The notes under the pieces are model-generated. The model did no database searches. It saw only the letters and a program-made list of their open reading frames with translations, and was not told the DNA's origin. A stretch of 64,000 nucleotides of DNA from positions 1 through 64,000 of the forward strand of contig JAFXTN010000006.1 of assembly GCA_017535785.1 (NCBI GenBank). Reading direction: 5' to 3'. Positions within the stretch are counted from its first letter, which is position 1. Each line of letters starts with the position of its first letter. Below, one piece after another: positions 54,307 to 63,283 of this stretch. The position numbers and the translations under genes are program-made. Source of the DNA: Butyrivibrio sp. Its GTDB lineage: Bacteria > Bacillota > Clostridia > Lachnospirales > Lachnospiraceae.

Positions 54307-55140
54307 ATGCAGGACTTTTTAAAGAATTTTTCACTGGAAGGTAAGGTTGCGTGGGTAACAGGTGCGTCATACGGACTTGGACTTGCTTATGCAACTGCGT
54401 TTGCACAGAGCGGTGCCAAGATAGTTTTTAACGATATAAATCAGGAACTTGTCGACAAAGGAATGGCTGAGTACAAGAAGCTCGGCATCGAAGCTTACGG
54501 TGCTGTATGCGATGTCACCGATGAAGACATGGTAAAAGAATTTGTATCTGATGTAGAGAAAAAAGTCGGAACAATTGATATACTTGTAAACAATGCGGGC
54601 ATCATCAAGAGGATCCCGATGACCGAGATGACATTGGAAGAGTGGAACCAGGTAATAAACGTAGATCTTACGGGACCTTTTATCTGTTCCAAGGCGGTTC
54701 TTCCCGCTATGATCAAAAAAGGTAGCGGCAAGATCATAAACGCCTGCTCAATGATGTCGGAGTTCGGACGAGAGACAGTATCCGCTTACGCTGCGGCTAA
54801 GGGCGGACTTAAGATGCTCACAAGAAATATCTGTTCCGAGTACGGTCAGTACAATATTCAGTGCAACGCCATCGGACCCGGATATATCGCAACTCCTCAG
54901 ACAGCGCCTCTTAGAGAGAAGCAGCCTGACGGATCGATGCATCCTTTTGACAGATTTATTCGTTCCAAGACACCTGCGCAGAGATGGGGCAAGACGGAGG
55001 ACCTTATGGGACTTGCGGTATTCCTTGCTTCACCCGCATCTGATTTCATTAACGGCCAGGTTGTCTACATAGACGGAGGTATCACTGCTTACATCGGACA
55101 GGATCCAAGCAATCTCGATCCGAGCAAGCTTGAAGATTAA
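54307..55140 (+). CDS. kduD: 2-deoxy-D-gluconate 3-dehydrogenase (KduD)
   Basis: These 277 residues are an SDR enzyme: TGASYGLGLAYA for NAD binding, NNAG, and YAAAKGG with the YxxxK pair. It reduces the KduI product to 2-keto-3-deoxygluconate. It follows kduI by 56 bp without a terminator. Length and order are as in pectin-degrading bacteria. Confidence 0.93.
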   Translation: MQDFLKNFSLEGKVAWVTGASYGLGLAYATAFAQSGAKIVFNDINQELVDKGMAEYKKLGIEAYGAVCDVTDEDMVKEFVSDVEKKVGTIDILVNNAGIIKRIPMTEMTLEEWNQVINVDLTGPFICSKAVLPAMIKKGSGKIINACSMMSEFGRETVSAYAAAKGGLKMLTRNICSEYGQYNIQCNAIGPGYIATPQTAPLREKQPDGSMHPFDRFIRSKTPAQRWGKTEDLMGLAVFLASPASDFINGQVVYIDGGITAYIGQDPSNLDPSKLED

Positions 55141-55170
55141 ATATTTCTAAGTAATAAGAAAGGCATTAAA

Positions 55171-56133
55171 ATGGATAAGATTTGCGAAGAACTTTACAAA
55201 ATTGGTATCGTACCCGTAATTGCGATTGATGATGCTAAGGACGCAGCTCCTCTTGCAGAAGCGCTTATCAAGGGCGGTCTTCCCGCAGCTGAGGTTACAT
55301 TCCGTACAGAGGCAGCAGAGGAAGCTATCAAGATCATTTCAGAGAAATTCCCCGAGATGATCGTAGGCGCAGGAACAGTGCTCAATGCAGAGCAGGCAGA
55401 CAGAGCTAAGGCAGCCGGAGCGAAGTTTATCGTAAGCCCCGGATTCAATCGTTCAAACGTTGAGTACATCAAGAGCATCGGAGTACCGGTTGTTCCCGGA
55501 ACAGCTACACCCGGTGAGGTTGAGCAGGCTATCGAGCTTGGACTCGACTGCGTAAAATTCTTCCCTGCCGAGCAGAACGGCGGAATCGCCAAGATCAAGG
55601 CTATGGCAGCTCCTTATACCAAGATGCATTTCATGCCTACAGGCGGTATAAATAAGAACAACTTAAATGATTACCTTGGATTCAATAAGGTATTTTGCTG
55701 CGGTGGCAGCTGGATGGTCAAAAAAGATCTCATTTCAGCCGGAAAGTTTGATGAGATCGAGGCTATGACAAGAGATGCGGTAAATGCAATGCTCGGCTTC
55801 ACAATGAAGCACATCGGCATCAACGAGAGCGATGCAGCATCCGCAGAAGCTACAGCAGATAAGTTTGATTCACTCTTCGGATTCACCAAGAAGGTCGGCA
55901 ATTCTTCAATATTCGCAGGAAGCGTTGTCGAAGTGATGAAGGCTAAGGGCAGAGGAACAAACGGACATATTGCTATCGGAACCAACAACGTTGACAGAGC
56001 GGTTTATCACCTTGGTAAGCAGGGCGTTAAGTTCGACGAGTCTTCATTTGCATATGACGCTGACAACCATCTCAAGGTTGCATACCTTGCAGACGAGTTT
56101 GGCGGCTTCGCTGTTCACCTTGTAAAGAACTGA
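55171..56133 (+). CDS. eda: KDPG aldolase fused to a VOC-like domain
   Basis: Residues 1-205 are KDPG/KHG aldolase: the catalytic Glu in EVTFRTEAAEEA and the Schiff-base lysine in CVKFFPAE near 132. TATPGE and PTGGINK follow. Residues about 210-320 form a second domain of glyoxalase/VOC type (HIAIGTNNVDRAVYHLGKQG near 268). Stand-alone Eda has about 205-215 residues, so the extra domain is a fusion. It cleaves KDPG to pyruvate and glyceraldehyde-3-phosphate. The role of the VOC part is unknown. Confidence 0.92.
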   Translation: MDKICEELYKIGIVPVIAIDDAKDAAPLAEALIKGGLPAAEVTFRTEAAEEAIKIISEKFPEMIVGAGTVLNAEQADRAKAAGAKFIVSPGFNRSNVEYIKSIGVPVVPGTATPGEVEQAIELGLDCVKFFPAEQNGGIAKIKAMAAPYTKMHFMPTGGINKNNLNDYLGFNKVFCCGGSWMVKKDLISAGKFDEIEAMTRDAVNAMLGFTMKHIGINESDAASAEATADKFDSLFGFTKKVGNSSIFAGSVVEVMKAKGRGTNGHIAIGTNNVDRAVYHLGKQGVKFDESSFAYDADNHLKVAYLADEFGGFAVHLVKN

Positions 56134-56202
56134 GCTCTAAGAGCGAAGATACTTAGATAAAAATACTTAGATCAAATCATATAGAAGAAAGGTTATAAAA
56201 TC

Positions 56203-57228
56203 ATGGCTAAAAAAGTTGTTACTTTTGGTGAGATCATGCTGCGTCTGCAGCCCGACAATTATTTGAGATTCGTACAGGTAGACCATCTTGAGGCTACTTT
56301 CGGAGGCGGAGAGGCTAACGTTTCTGTTTCTCTTGCAAACTACGGACTCGATTCCGTATACGTTACAAAGCTTCCCAAGCACGAGATCGGACAGGCAGCA
56401 GTTAACTCACTTCGCAAGTATGGCGTTGACACAACAAAGATCACAAGAGGCGGAGACAGAGTAGGTATCTACTTCAACGAGAAGGGTGCTTCACAGAGAG
56501 GTTCAAAGTGCATCTATGACAGAGCACATTCAGCTATCGCTGAGGCTGTTCCCGCTGACTTTAACTGGGATGAGATCTTCGCAGGTGCAGAGTGGTTCCA
56601 CTTCACAGGTATCACTCCCGCTGTAAGCGATTCTCTCGCAGATATCACACTTGAAGCTGTTAAGAAGGCAAAAGAGCTCGGACTTACCGTTTCATGCGAC
56701 CTTAACTACAGAGGAAAGCTCTGGAGCAAAGAGAAGGCCGGCAAGGTTATGGGCGAGATCTGCAAATACGTTGATGTATGCATCGCAAACGAAGAGGATG
56801 CAGATGACGTATTCGGAATCAAGGCTTCTTCAACAGACGTTACAACAGGTAAGCTCAACAGAGAAGGCTACATCGAAGTTGCTCAGAAGCTTACAGAGAG
56901 ATTCGGATTTAAGAAGGTTGCCATCACACTCCGTGAGTCGATCTCTGCTAATGATAACAACTGGAGCGCAATGCTCTACACAGACGGACAGGCTTACTTC
57001 TCCAAGAAGTATGCACTTCACATCGTTGACCGTGTAGGCGGCGGAGATTCATTCGGCGGCGGACTTATCTACAGCTGCGTGAACGGATTCGATCCTCAGG
57101 CAACTATCGAGTTTGCTGTTGCAGCTTCTGCACTCAAGCACTCTATCGAAGGTGACTTCAACCTCGTTACCGTAGATGAAGTTGAAAAGCTTGCAGGCGG
57201 CGACGGATCAGGACGTATCCAGAGATAA
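56203..57228 (+). CDS. kdgK: 2-keto-3-deoxygluconate kinase
   Basis: These 341 residues belong to the PfkB family, with the N-terminal MAKKVVTFGEIMLRL, GGGEANVS in the sugar site, and VDRVGGGDSFGGG as the C-terminal catalytic motif with the base aspartate. It phosphorylates KDG to KDPG, the substrate of the neighbouring aldolase. It ends the four-gene operon, and a terminator follows. Confidence 0.92.
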   Translation: MAKKVVTFGEIMLRLQPDNYLRFVQVDHLEATFGGGEANVSVSLANYGLDSVYVTKLPKHEIGQAAVNSLRKYGVDTTKITRGGDRVGIYFNEKGASQRGSKCIYDRAHSAIAEAVPADFNWDEIFAGAEWFHFTGITPAVSDSLADITLEAVKKAKELGLTVSCDLNYRGKLWSKEKAGKVMGEICKYVDVCIANEEDADDVFGIKASSTDVTTGKLNREGYIEVAQKLTERFGFKKVAITLRESISANDNNWSAMLYTDGQAYFSKKYALHIVDRVGGGDSFGGGLIYSCVNGFDPQATIEFAVAASALKHSIEGDFNLVTVDEVEKLAGGDGSGRIQR

Positions 57229-57253
57229 AAAATAATAAAATATCAAATATGGG

Positions 57254-57286
57254 CACCGCACATTGTTTAAAATGTGCGGTGTTTTA
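57254..57286 (+). terminator. Terminator of the kdu operon
   Basis: CACCGCACATT (57254-57264) pairs with AATGTGCGGTG (57271-57281), followed by four T. Confidence 0.88.
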
Positions 57287-57323
57287 TGTATAATTAAAAA
57301 AGGATATTTTACAGTATGAGGGC

Positions 57324-58595
57324 GTGAAATTGAATATAAGACTGGATAAAGCAGCTAATACTTTTCTTATACTTTTTTCCGTGTTGGCGATGCTCTTGAC
57401 GGGGCTTTTGGTCGAGAGAATAGTCATGAGGAACAACCTTTCATCTATTTACAGATGTAATATAAGCCTCAACGGATCAAGGCTTTCCGACGAGTTCTAT
57501 GCCAACGTCAAGAAGGTCTCAAGTGTAAGAACTGCCAATACATATGCAACACAATATGAATTCGTTATAAATAACCTGGGCAATACAGATCTTGAGAATT
57601 GGAACATCTTTTTGGCAATGCCCAGAGGTTCATCTGTAACGGATGTATGGAATGTTGAGCTTGCGCGCGATGACAGAGAGGATCTTGTCATCACACCCGT
57701 CAGCTACAATATGACGATAGCTGCCAAGAGCAATGTCAGCTTTGGTTTCACCATACATACAAGAAGAGCTTATACTCCCAATTCTCTTTTGCTCAGAGGC
57801 TTTAAGACGATGTCTCCCGGAGCGACAACTTCCGGCAAGATCATTATCTTTTTACTGGCCGTTTGGGGCGCGTTCTTTGTAGGCTTCCTCGTAGCAAGAC
57901 TCAATTCAAGGAGCTACAGAGAGAAACAGAAGACAGATATCAAGATCATCCTTCAGTCGATGAACACATTCATAAGCTTCATCGATGCCAAGGATCCTTA
58001 TACAAGGGGCCATTCAAGGCGTGTTGCGATGTATGCAGCCGAGATAGCCAAGAGAATGCATCTTCCGGAGAACGAGGTTCAGAACGTTTATTATGCAGGC
58101 CTTTTGCATGATTCAGGTAAGATCAGTATTCCCGATGCGGTACTTAATAAGCCCGGAAAGCTTACGGATGAAGAGATGAGCGCCATTCGCAATCACACTG
58201 TTGCAGGCGGTAATATGCTGAAGCAGATCTCAATCCCGGGAGTTCGTGAGACAGCTCTTTATCATCATGAGCGCTTTGACGGACTTGGTTATCCCGAGGG
58301 ACTTAGAGGAATGGAGATCCCTCTCTATGCAAGGATAGTCGGAGTTGCTGATTCTTATGACGCTATGTCCAGTAACCGTGTGTACAGACGACATCTCAAC
58401 AAGGATGAGATCATCGAGGAGATCCAGAAGGGTTCCGGCAATCAGTTTGATCCTGATATAGTCGTATACATGGTTGATATGATAAATGACGGATACGTCA
58501 ACGTTGTTAAGATGGAGACTGCGGATTCCGAGGACGGATCGGACAGACTTCACCTTAGGGAAGAGGATATTCCCGGGCTCTACATGGGCTTTTGA
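57324..58595 (+). CDS. Membrane HD-GYP phosphodiesterase with CBM2-like sensor domain
   Basis: These 423 residues have a membrane helix (about 12-32), then an outer domain (about 60-155), a second helix (about 172-192) and a cytoplasmic HD-GYP domain (about 205-395). The latter has LLHDSGKISIP near 260 and HHERFDGLGYPEG near 316-328, expected to degrade c-di-GMP. The outer domain reads like CBM2: NNLGNTDLENWNIFLAMP, SVTDVWNVEL, SYNMTIAAKSNVSFGF. Two positions where CBM2 uses surface tryptophans carry Trp and Tyr. GTG 57324 or TTG 57330 may be the start; the latter has better ribosome-site spacing. Confidence 0.9.
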   Translation: MKLNIRLDKAANTFLILFSVLAMLLTGLLVERIVMRNNLSSIYRCNISLNGSRLSDEFYANVKKVSSVRTANTYATQYEFVINNLGNTDLENWNIFLAMPRGSSVTDVWNVELARDDREDLVITPVSYNMTIAAKSNVSFGFTIHTRRAYTPNSLLLRGFKTMSPGATTSGKIIIFLLAVWGAFFVGFLVARLNSRSYREKQKTDIKIILQSMNTFISFIDAKDPYTRGHSRRVAMYAAEIAKRMHLPENEVQNVYYAGLLHDSGKISIPDAVLNKPGKLTDEEMSAIRNHTVAGGNMLKQISIPGVRETALYHHERFDGLGYPEGLRGMEIPLYARIVGVADSYDAMSSNRVYRRHLNKDEIIEEIQKGSGNQFDPDIVVYMVDMINDGYVNVVKMETADSEDGSDRLHLREEDIPGLYMGF

Positions 58596-58628
58596 CGGCA
58601 GAATATTTGCGAAAGGGGATTTACTTAA

Positions 58629-59684
58629 GTGCCATTGGAGAGCGCAAGTAAACGGGGAGAGAAATATTTACATCTTGAACTTTTACGCATCATCGCCTGT
58701 TTTCTGGTAATATTAAATCATACGGCAGGCTACATAAACTGCTTTGTCTATGACAAAGACTACATAACGATCGGACTGATCTGGAATCTTTTTATCGGGA
58801 TGCTGGTAAAGATCAACGTCCCGCTATTCTTCATGATAACCGGAAGTCTGCTTCTTGGTAAGGACAGGGATTACAATTACGTCTTTAGGAAAGTTCTGAA
58901 GACTTTCGGTATCCTTTTATTATTCAGCATCGTAGCCAATTTTTGTGATCAGGGACATATCTATGTTCCGGGATTTATAAGAGGCTTTGCGACTGCAAAG
59001 GTCGACGGAGCGGGGCCTTACTGGTACCTCTATGCGTATATCGGGATCCTTTTGATACTTCCCTTTATGCGATCGATCGCTTCAAGACTTTCTACGCAGG
59101 ATGTGGCATATATCATAATCGCAAGAGTTATCATAACGGGACTTATCCCGATGATATTCCTGTTCCTGAACGTGATCATGGACACCAACATATACATCGC
59201 GGAAGATTTTAAACCGGTTATATTCACCGTCGACTGCGTATTTTACCCGCTTGTGGGCTTCGGCCTGGACAGACTTTTGGATAAAGATAAGCTTGATAAG
59301 CTCAAAGCTTTCTCTTTTGTCCTATTGTTCCTTGGGGCTAACGTGATCGAGATCTTCCTTACTTGGATAGCCGGACTTGATAACGTTTTCAGGGGCTTCG
59401 ATTTCCTTATGGCTATCGGCGTGTTCATGTTCATCAAACTTATCATGGGCAAAAGAGCCGGTGAAGAGCCGGGGAAGATCGGTAGCTTTATCGCAGTGGT
59501 CGGAGGACTTACATTCGGAATTTATCTTCTTGATCCGATAGTTGGAAATTTCCTTAAGCCACTTATCATTGGAGACGGAAACAACGGTGAAATGCTTCTT
59601 CTGAGGTCATTTGCGTACTGTTTTATATCTATGGCAGTGTGCGGTTTTATCACCTTTATATACAAAAAACTGAGAAAAAAATAA
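58629..59684 (+). CDS. Acyltransferase 3 family membrane protein
   Basis: These 351 residues with about ten helices start LHLELLRIIACFLVILNHTAG, the PF01757 opening with its key histidine, followed by INVPLFFMITG. Such proteins transfer acyl groups to surface polysaccharides or similar carbohydrates. The start is GTG 58629 with AAAGGGG upstream. It follows the HD-GYP gene by 33 bp, and the two may be one operon. Confidence 0.88.
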   Translation: MPLESASKRGEKYLHLELLRIIACFLVILNHTAGYINCFVYDKDYITIGLIWNLFIGMLVKINVPLFFMITGSLLLGKDRDYNYVFRKVLKTFGILLLFSIVANFCDQGHIYVPGFIRGFATAKVDGAGPYWYLYAYIGILLILPFMRSIASRLSTQDVAYIIIARVIITGLIPMIFLFLNVIMDTNIYIAEDFKPVIFTVDCVFYPLVGFGLDRLLDKDKLDKLKAFSFVLLFLGANVIEIFLTWIAGLDNVFRGFDFLMAIGVFMFIKLIMGKRAGEEPGKIGSFIAVVGGLTFGIYLLDPIVGNFLKPLIIGDGNNGEMLLLRSFAYCFISMAVCGFITFIYKKLRKK

Positions 59685-59701
59685 TTTTTTTTAAAATAGT
59701 A

Positions 59702-59740
59702 TTGACTTACCTCGTTCGTCGTAGTATATTTACTACGACA
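59702..59740 (+). promoter_or_regulatory. Promoter with palindromic operator for the PadR operon
   Basis: TTGACT (59702-59707), 17 bp, then TATATT (59725-59730). A perfect 22-base palindrome GTCGTAGTA-TATT-TACTACGAC (59719-59740) covers the -10 box. A second outer inverted repeat ACCTCGT...ACGAGGT flanks it (59709 to about 59763). Autorepression by the PadR protein is likely. Confidence 0.75.
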
Positions 59741-59805
59741 GGAATAGTACGATAGACGAGGTGATGTAGAATAGATAAATAAAACATAAGAAATGAGGAG
59801 AGGAT

Positions 59806-60153
59806 GTGAGAGACAATATGATAGAGATTAGTAGTGACGTCATTAGGGGGTATAATGACACGATGATCTTATATATTCTGATGGATGAGCCCTCTTACGG
59901 ATATGAGATCGCTAAGAGGATCAGGGCGCTCACTGAGGAAAAGTATATCATCAAGGAGACAACTCTCTATTCTGCGTTTACCAGAATGGAGAAGAACGGC
60001 TATGTAGTTTCATATAGCCAGAACGCCGATAACGGAAAGAAAAGAACATATTATAAGATTACAGATGCCGGCAAGGCATATTATCAGGATAAATGTGCTG
60101 AGTGGCAGCTTACCAAAGAAGTTGTAGAACACTTCATCAGAGGAGACGAGTGA
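59806..60153 (+). CDS. PadR-family transcriptional regulator
   Basis: These 115 residues are a winged helix: MILYILMDEPSYGYEIAKRI and TLYSAFTRMEKNGYVVSY are hallmarks, and the C-terminus carries a short dimer helix. The start may be GTG 59806 or ATG 59818. The next gene starts one base after the stop. It probably represses its own operon by binding the palindrome at 59719-59740. Confidence 0.92.
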   Translation: MRDNMIEISSDVIRGYNDTMILYILMDEPSYGYEIAKRIRALTEEKYIIKETTLYSAFTRMEKNGYVVSYSQNADNGKKRTYYKITDAGKAYYQDKCAEWQLTKEVVEHFIRGDE

Positions 60154-60154
60154 T

Positions 60155-61120
60155 ATGGAAACAATAAGAAATTATCTGGAGACGATGTTTGCAAATCTTC
60201 CAAATACATTGGATGTTATAAAGGCTAAGAACGAGCTCTATCAGATGATGGAAGATAAATACGAAGAGCTTATCGCTGAAGGTAAACACGAGAATGAGGC
60301 GGTAGGTATCATCATCTCAGAGTTTGGAAATCTTGAAGAGATCGCTGATGCATTGGGAATCAGCGAAGTATTAAACAATAATATCGATGAGGATGCAAGA
60401 TTCATAAGTGAAGAAGAGTCGATGGAGTATGTATTTGATGCATCACAGCACAAGCTATTTATCGGTGTAGCTGTTCTGATGTTTATCGTTTCACCTTCAT
60501 TCCCCATAATCATCCCTAACATGGGAGGAATAGTAGCATTTTTCCTGACTATAGCTTTTGGAGTTGCTCTTATCATTCTTTCATCTGTACGCATGGGTAA
60601 ATGGGACTTTTTGGATAATGTTAAGTGCGTTATCGAGTATGCAACTGCCAACAACCTTTATGCAAATCTAAGAAACAATCTGTTTAGTAAGGCTGTTATG
60701 AAGACGATCGGTATTTTGTGTATTATCCTGTCGTTTATTCCTGTGATCATCCTTGATGAGCTCACGGTTAAATCATTCTTCGGTGCAGAGATGGCTCCTG
60801 CTGCTTTGTTCATAATGGTAGGTATAGGAGTATTTCTCATCATTGCTTCAACAGCAAAAGAAGGAGCTTATCACAAGCTTCTCTCACTGAATGATTCCAA
60901 TAAGGTTGCAGGTAACTACAATGCTGTAAAATCAACACAGCATGACTACGGCAATGAAATATTCAACAAGATCATGCCTGTTTATTGGAAAACAGTAACA
61001 TGCCTTTATTTGATATGGAGTTTCCTTACTTTCCATTGGTACAAGACATGGATAATCTGGCCTTTGGCTTGGCTTATACACAGGGTGATCTCTACTTCTT
61101 ATACGGATAAAAGGAGATAA
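60155..61120 (+). CDS. HAAS/DUF1700-domain membrane protein
   Basis: These 321 residues begin with the permease-prefix/HAAS domain (about 1-75: VIKAKNELYQMMEDKYEELI). Six hydrophobic segments follow. Such proteins accompany PadR regulators in Firmicutes and are thought to be envelope-stress-related. It is placed between PadR and the DUF4097 gene. Confidence 0.88.
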   Translation: METIRNYLETMFANLPNTLDVIKAKNELYQMMEDKYEELIAEGKHENEAVGIIISEFGNLEEIADALGISEVLNNNIDEDARFISEEESMEYVFDASQHKLFIGVAVLMFIVSPSFPIIIPNMGGIVAFFLTIAFGVALIILSSVRMGKWDFLDNVKCVIEYATANNLYANLRNNLFSKAVMKTIGILCIILSFIPVIILDELTVKSFFGAEMAPAALFIMVGIGVFLIIASTAKEGAYHKLLSLNDSNKVAGNYNAVKSTQHDYGNEIFNKIMPVYWKTVTCLYLIWSFLTFHWYKTWIIWPLAWLIHRVISTSYTDKRR

Positions 61121-61126
61121 AAGAAA

Positions 61127-61900
61127 GTGAAAAAGTATATAAATATATTAACTATCGTCACGGTAATTGCGATTATCGTCGGATCGGTCATTCATCTGGC
61201 TTCATGCAGTCAGAACGGCGGAATTGGACATTTCACTTATGAATTCAGTTCCGACAGTGGTGACTCTAAGAAAACCAAATTCGGAGAAGTTTACGATAAA
61301 GACTTCTCAAATATTGAGATCAGCATGGCACTTGTTGAGATCGATGTTAAAGAGGGCACAGTTTTCTCAGTTGATTATGAGGGAAAAGACAAATATAAGC
61401 CCATAGTTAAAACAGACAGCAATACACTTGTTATAACTAACAGTGATAGAGAATTTGCTATTTCTTCAATAGGTTCTCAGAACAAAAACAAGCTTTCGGT
61501 TACTATACCTAAGGGAAAAGAATTTGATAAAGCTAAGATCGAGTCTGTTATGTCAGATGTTGAGATAGAGACAATAAATGCCAAGGACCTTGAAATAGAG
61601 GTTCCTACAGGTGAGGTCAGGATCAATAACGCAAAGGGTGAGAGTCTCAAAGCAGAGGTTGTAAAGGGAGACCTTACAATGAATGCAGATTTCAAAGATC
61701 TTGATATCGTATCCACTCTCGGTAATGTTGAGATCGATCTTGCGCAGGATGTGAGCAAGTATAATGTTGAAGCTAGCTCTGAGCTTGGTAATATAGAGTG
61801 CGGCGAGTTAAAAGCCAAGGGAGCTACAGCTACGAGTCAGAACGGTGATCTTGGAAACATCAAGATCGAGTGCGCTATGGGAAATGTAAAGATCGACTGA
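61127..61900 (+). CDS. DUF4097 beta-strand repeat lipoprotein
   Basis: These 257 residues have a lipoprotein-like signal with the lipobox LASC near 26 and a right-handed beta-helix-like repeat region (about 60-255), seen as repeats VEIDV, VEIET and NVEIDL. The family is known as DUF4097, and PadR-HAAS-DUF4097 is a common trio. The start is GTG 61127. A weak terminator follows. Confidence 0.86.
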   Translation: MKKYINILTIVTVIAIIVGSVIHLASCSQNGGIGHFTYEFSSDSGDSKKTKFGEVYDKDFSNIEISMALVEIDVKEGTVFSVDYEGKDKYKPIVKTDSNTLVITNSDREFAISSIGSQNKNKLSVTIPKGKEFDKAKIESVMSDVEIETINAKDLEIEVPTGEVRINNAKGESLKAEVVKGDLTMNADFKDLDIVSTLGNVEIDLAQDVSKYNVEASSELGNIECGELKAKGATATSQNGDLGNIKIECAMGNVKID

Positions 61901-61927
61901 TGATCCGGCGCAGAATAAAACAGTAAA

Positions 61928-61965
61928 TATTATCGGGCGGGGTTATTCCTGCCCGATTATTATTT
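61928..61965 (+). terminator. Weak terminator after DUF4097 gene
   Basis: ATCGGGC pairs with GCCCGAT across a 12-base loop; the tail TATTATTTA is only partly T. Confidence 0.6.
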
Positions 61966-62005
61966 AGCTTCGTTCTTGCGAAAAAAATCGTGAAACGATA
62001 CAATT

Positions 62006-62020
62006 AATAAAACGTTTAAC
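62006..62020 (+). promoter_or_regulatory. Candidate LacI-family operator 1
   Basis: TAAAACGTTTAAC contains the CG-centred AAACGTTT that LacI-family regulators usually bind. It lies about 50 bp upstream of the lacI-type gene. Similar sites lie at 63149-63162 and 63284-63305. Confidence 0.5.
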
Positions 62021-62068
62021 AGTGGGTGGCTAATAGTATTTAGCGGGGTATGAAAGGAAATAGGTAAA

Positions 62069-63100
62069 TTGGTAACTATAAAGGAGATCGCAAAAGAGTG
62101 CGGCGTATCTACCGCTACGGTCTCTAACATTCTTAATGGGAAAAAGAATGTGGGAGAGGAGACCAGAGCGAGAGTTATGGCTGTAGTTGAGAGAACGGGG
62201 TACAAACTCAACTATATCGCACAGGGACTTAGAAAACAAAAGACACAGACCATTGGTATCATAGCAGAAGATATCGGTCAGTTTACTACACCCGAGATGA
62301 TCGAGGGTGTCATGGAAGTATGTGAAGAGAACGGATATCGCACCATTGTGCAGAACCTTCGTTTCTATTCAAGATGGAATGATATTTGGTTCGACAATGA
62401 GACGATGTGTAATTCCGTTATGGAACCCGCGGTTCAGGAGATGGCTTCGATCCGCGTTGACGGCATCATATATATTGCGGGACACGCGAGAAATATCAGC
62501 AGATTCCCGACAGAATACAATATCCCTTCCGTCCTTGCGTATGCATATTCGCAGGATGATGAGGTTCCTTCGGTCGTTATCGACGACGAAGACGCAGCAA
62601 GAGTTATCGTTAAATATCTCATAGATCACGGACACAAGAAGATAGGCGTTCTTGCCGGTGAGCAAGACAATCTACATGCGCAGCTTCGTGTAAGAGGCTA
62701 TCAGAAGGCTCTTTACGACGCAGGAATACTGTACGATCCGGAGCTCGTGGTATACGCCGGCTGGGGTAAGGAGTTTGGCTACAAGGATTCAGCCAAGATC
62801 CTCAGTAAGGGAGTTACTGCGGTATTTTGTATGAGTGATCAGATAGCGGGAGGCCTCTATCAGTATCTCTTTGAACACAAGATGCAGGCCGGTAAGGATA
62901 TCTCAGTAGTCGGCTTCGACAATCAGGTAATATCGGATTACTTCATGCCGGGACTTACGACCACCAAGATAGACCTCATCGGCATCGGAAGAACAGCGAT
63001 GAACATGCTTCTTGATAAGCTTGACGGAAAAGAGACAGAGAAGCTCGTGAGAGTTCCTTGCAAGATGATAAAACGTCAATCCGTAGGAAAGCTGAGATGA
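62069..63100 (+). CDS. LacI-family transcriptional regulator
   Basis: These 343 residues have an N-terminal helix-turn-helix (VTIKEIAKECGVSTATVSNI), hinge helix (LNYIAQGLRKQ), and a periplasmic-binding-like effector domain (about 60-340). The start is TTG 62069. Candidate operators lie upstream of it and upstream of the following solute-binding lipoprotein gene, so it probably represses sugar uptake until a ligand binds. Confidence 0.92.
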   Translation: MVTIKEIAKECGVSTATVSNILNGKKNVGEETRARVMAVVERTGYKLNYIAQGLRKQKTQTIGIIAEDIGQFTTPEMIEGVMEVCEENGYRTIVQNLRFYSRWNDIWFDNETMCNSVMEPAVQEMASIRVDGIIYIAGHARNISRFPTEYNIPSVLAYAYSQDDEVPSVVIDDEDAARVIVKYLIDHGHKKIGVLAGEQDNLHAQLRVRGYQKALYDAGILYDPELVVYAGWGKEFGYKDSAKILSKGVTAVFCMSDQIAGGLYQYLFEHKMQAGKDISVVGFDNQVISDYFMPGLTTTKIDLIGIGRTAMNMLLDKLDGKETEKLVRVPCKMIKRQSVGKLR

Positions 63101-63148
63101 TCGCAGATAGCGGTATATTGCGGCATTGAACGCTTTTATACAATCTAA

Positions 63149-63162
63149 TTGGTTAAACGATG
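63149..63162 (+). promoter_or_regulatory. Candidate LacI-family operator 2
   Basis: GGTTAAACGATGAA matches 9 of the bases in the strong site at 63284-63305 (reverse complement contains TTAAACGATTAA). It lies just after the regulator gene. Confidence 0.45.
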
Positions 63163-63182
63163 AAACTTAGACATAACTAACA

Positions 63183-63212
63183 AAAACGCCCGTTTTAAAA
63201 CGGGCGTTTTTT
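63183..63212. terminator. Bidirectional terminator after lacI-type gene
   Basis: AAAACGCCCGTTTT with its complement AAAACGGGCGTTTT forms an almost perfect hairpin with A-run and T-run at the ends. Confidence 0.9.
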
Positions 63213-63243
63213 GGATATTATACACAGTATTAAGTATAATGTA

Positions 63244-63272
63244 TTGACATTTTCGCGTAAATGAAATATATT
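63244..63272 (+). promoter_or_regulatory. Promoter of the solute-binding lipoprotein gene
   Basis: TTGACA (63244-63249), 17 bp, then TATATT (63267-63272). The operator begins about 12 bp downstream. Confidence 0.85.
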
Positions 63273-63283
63273 CAGATTATGTT

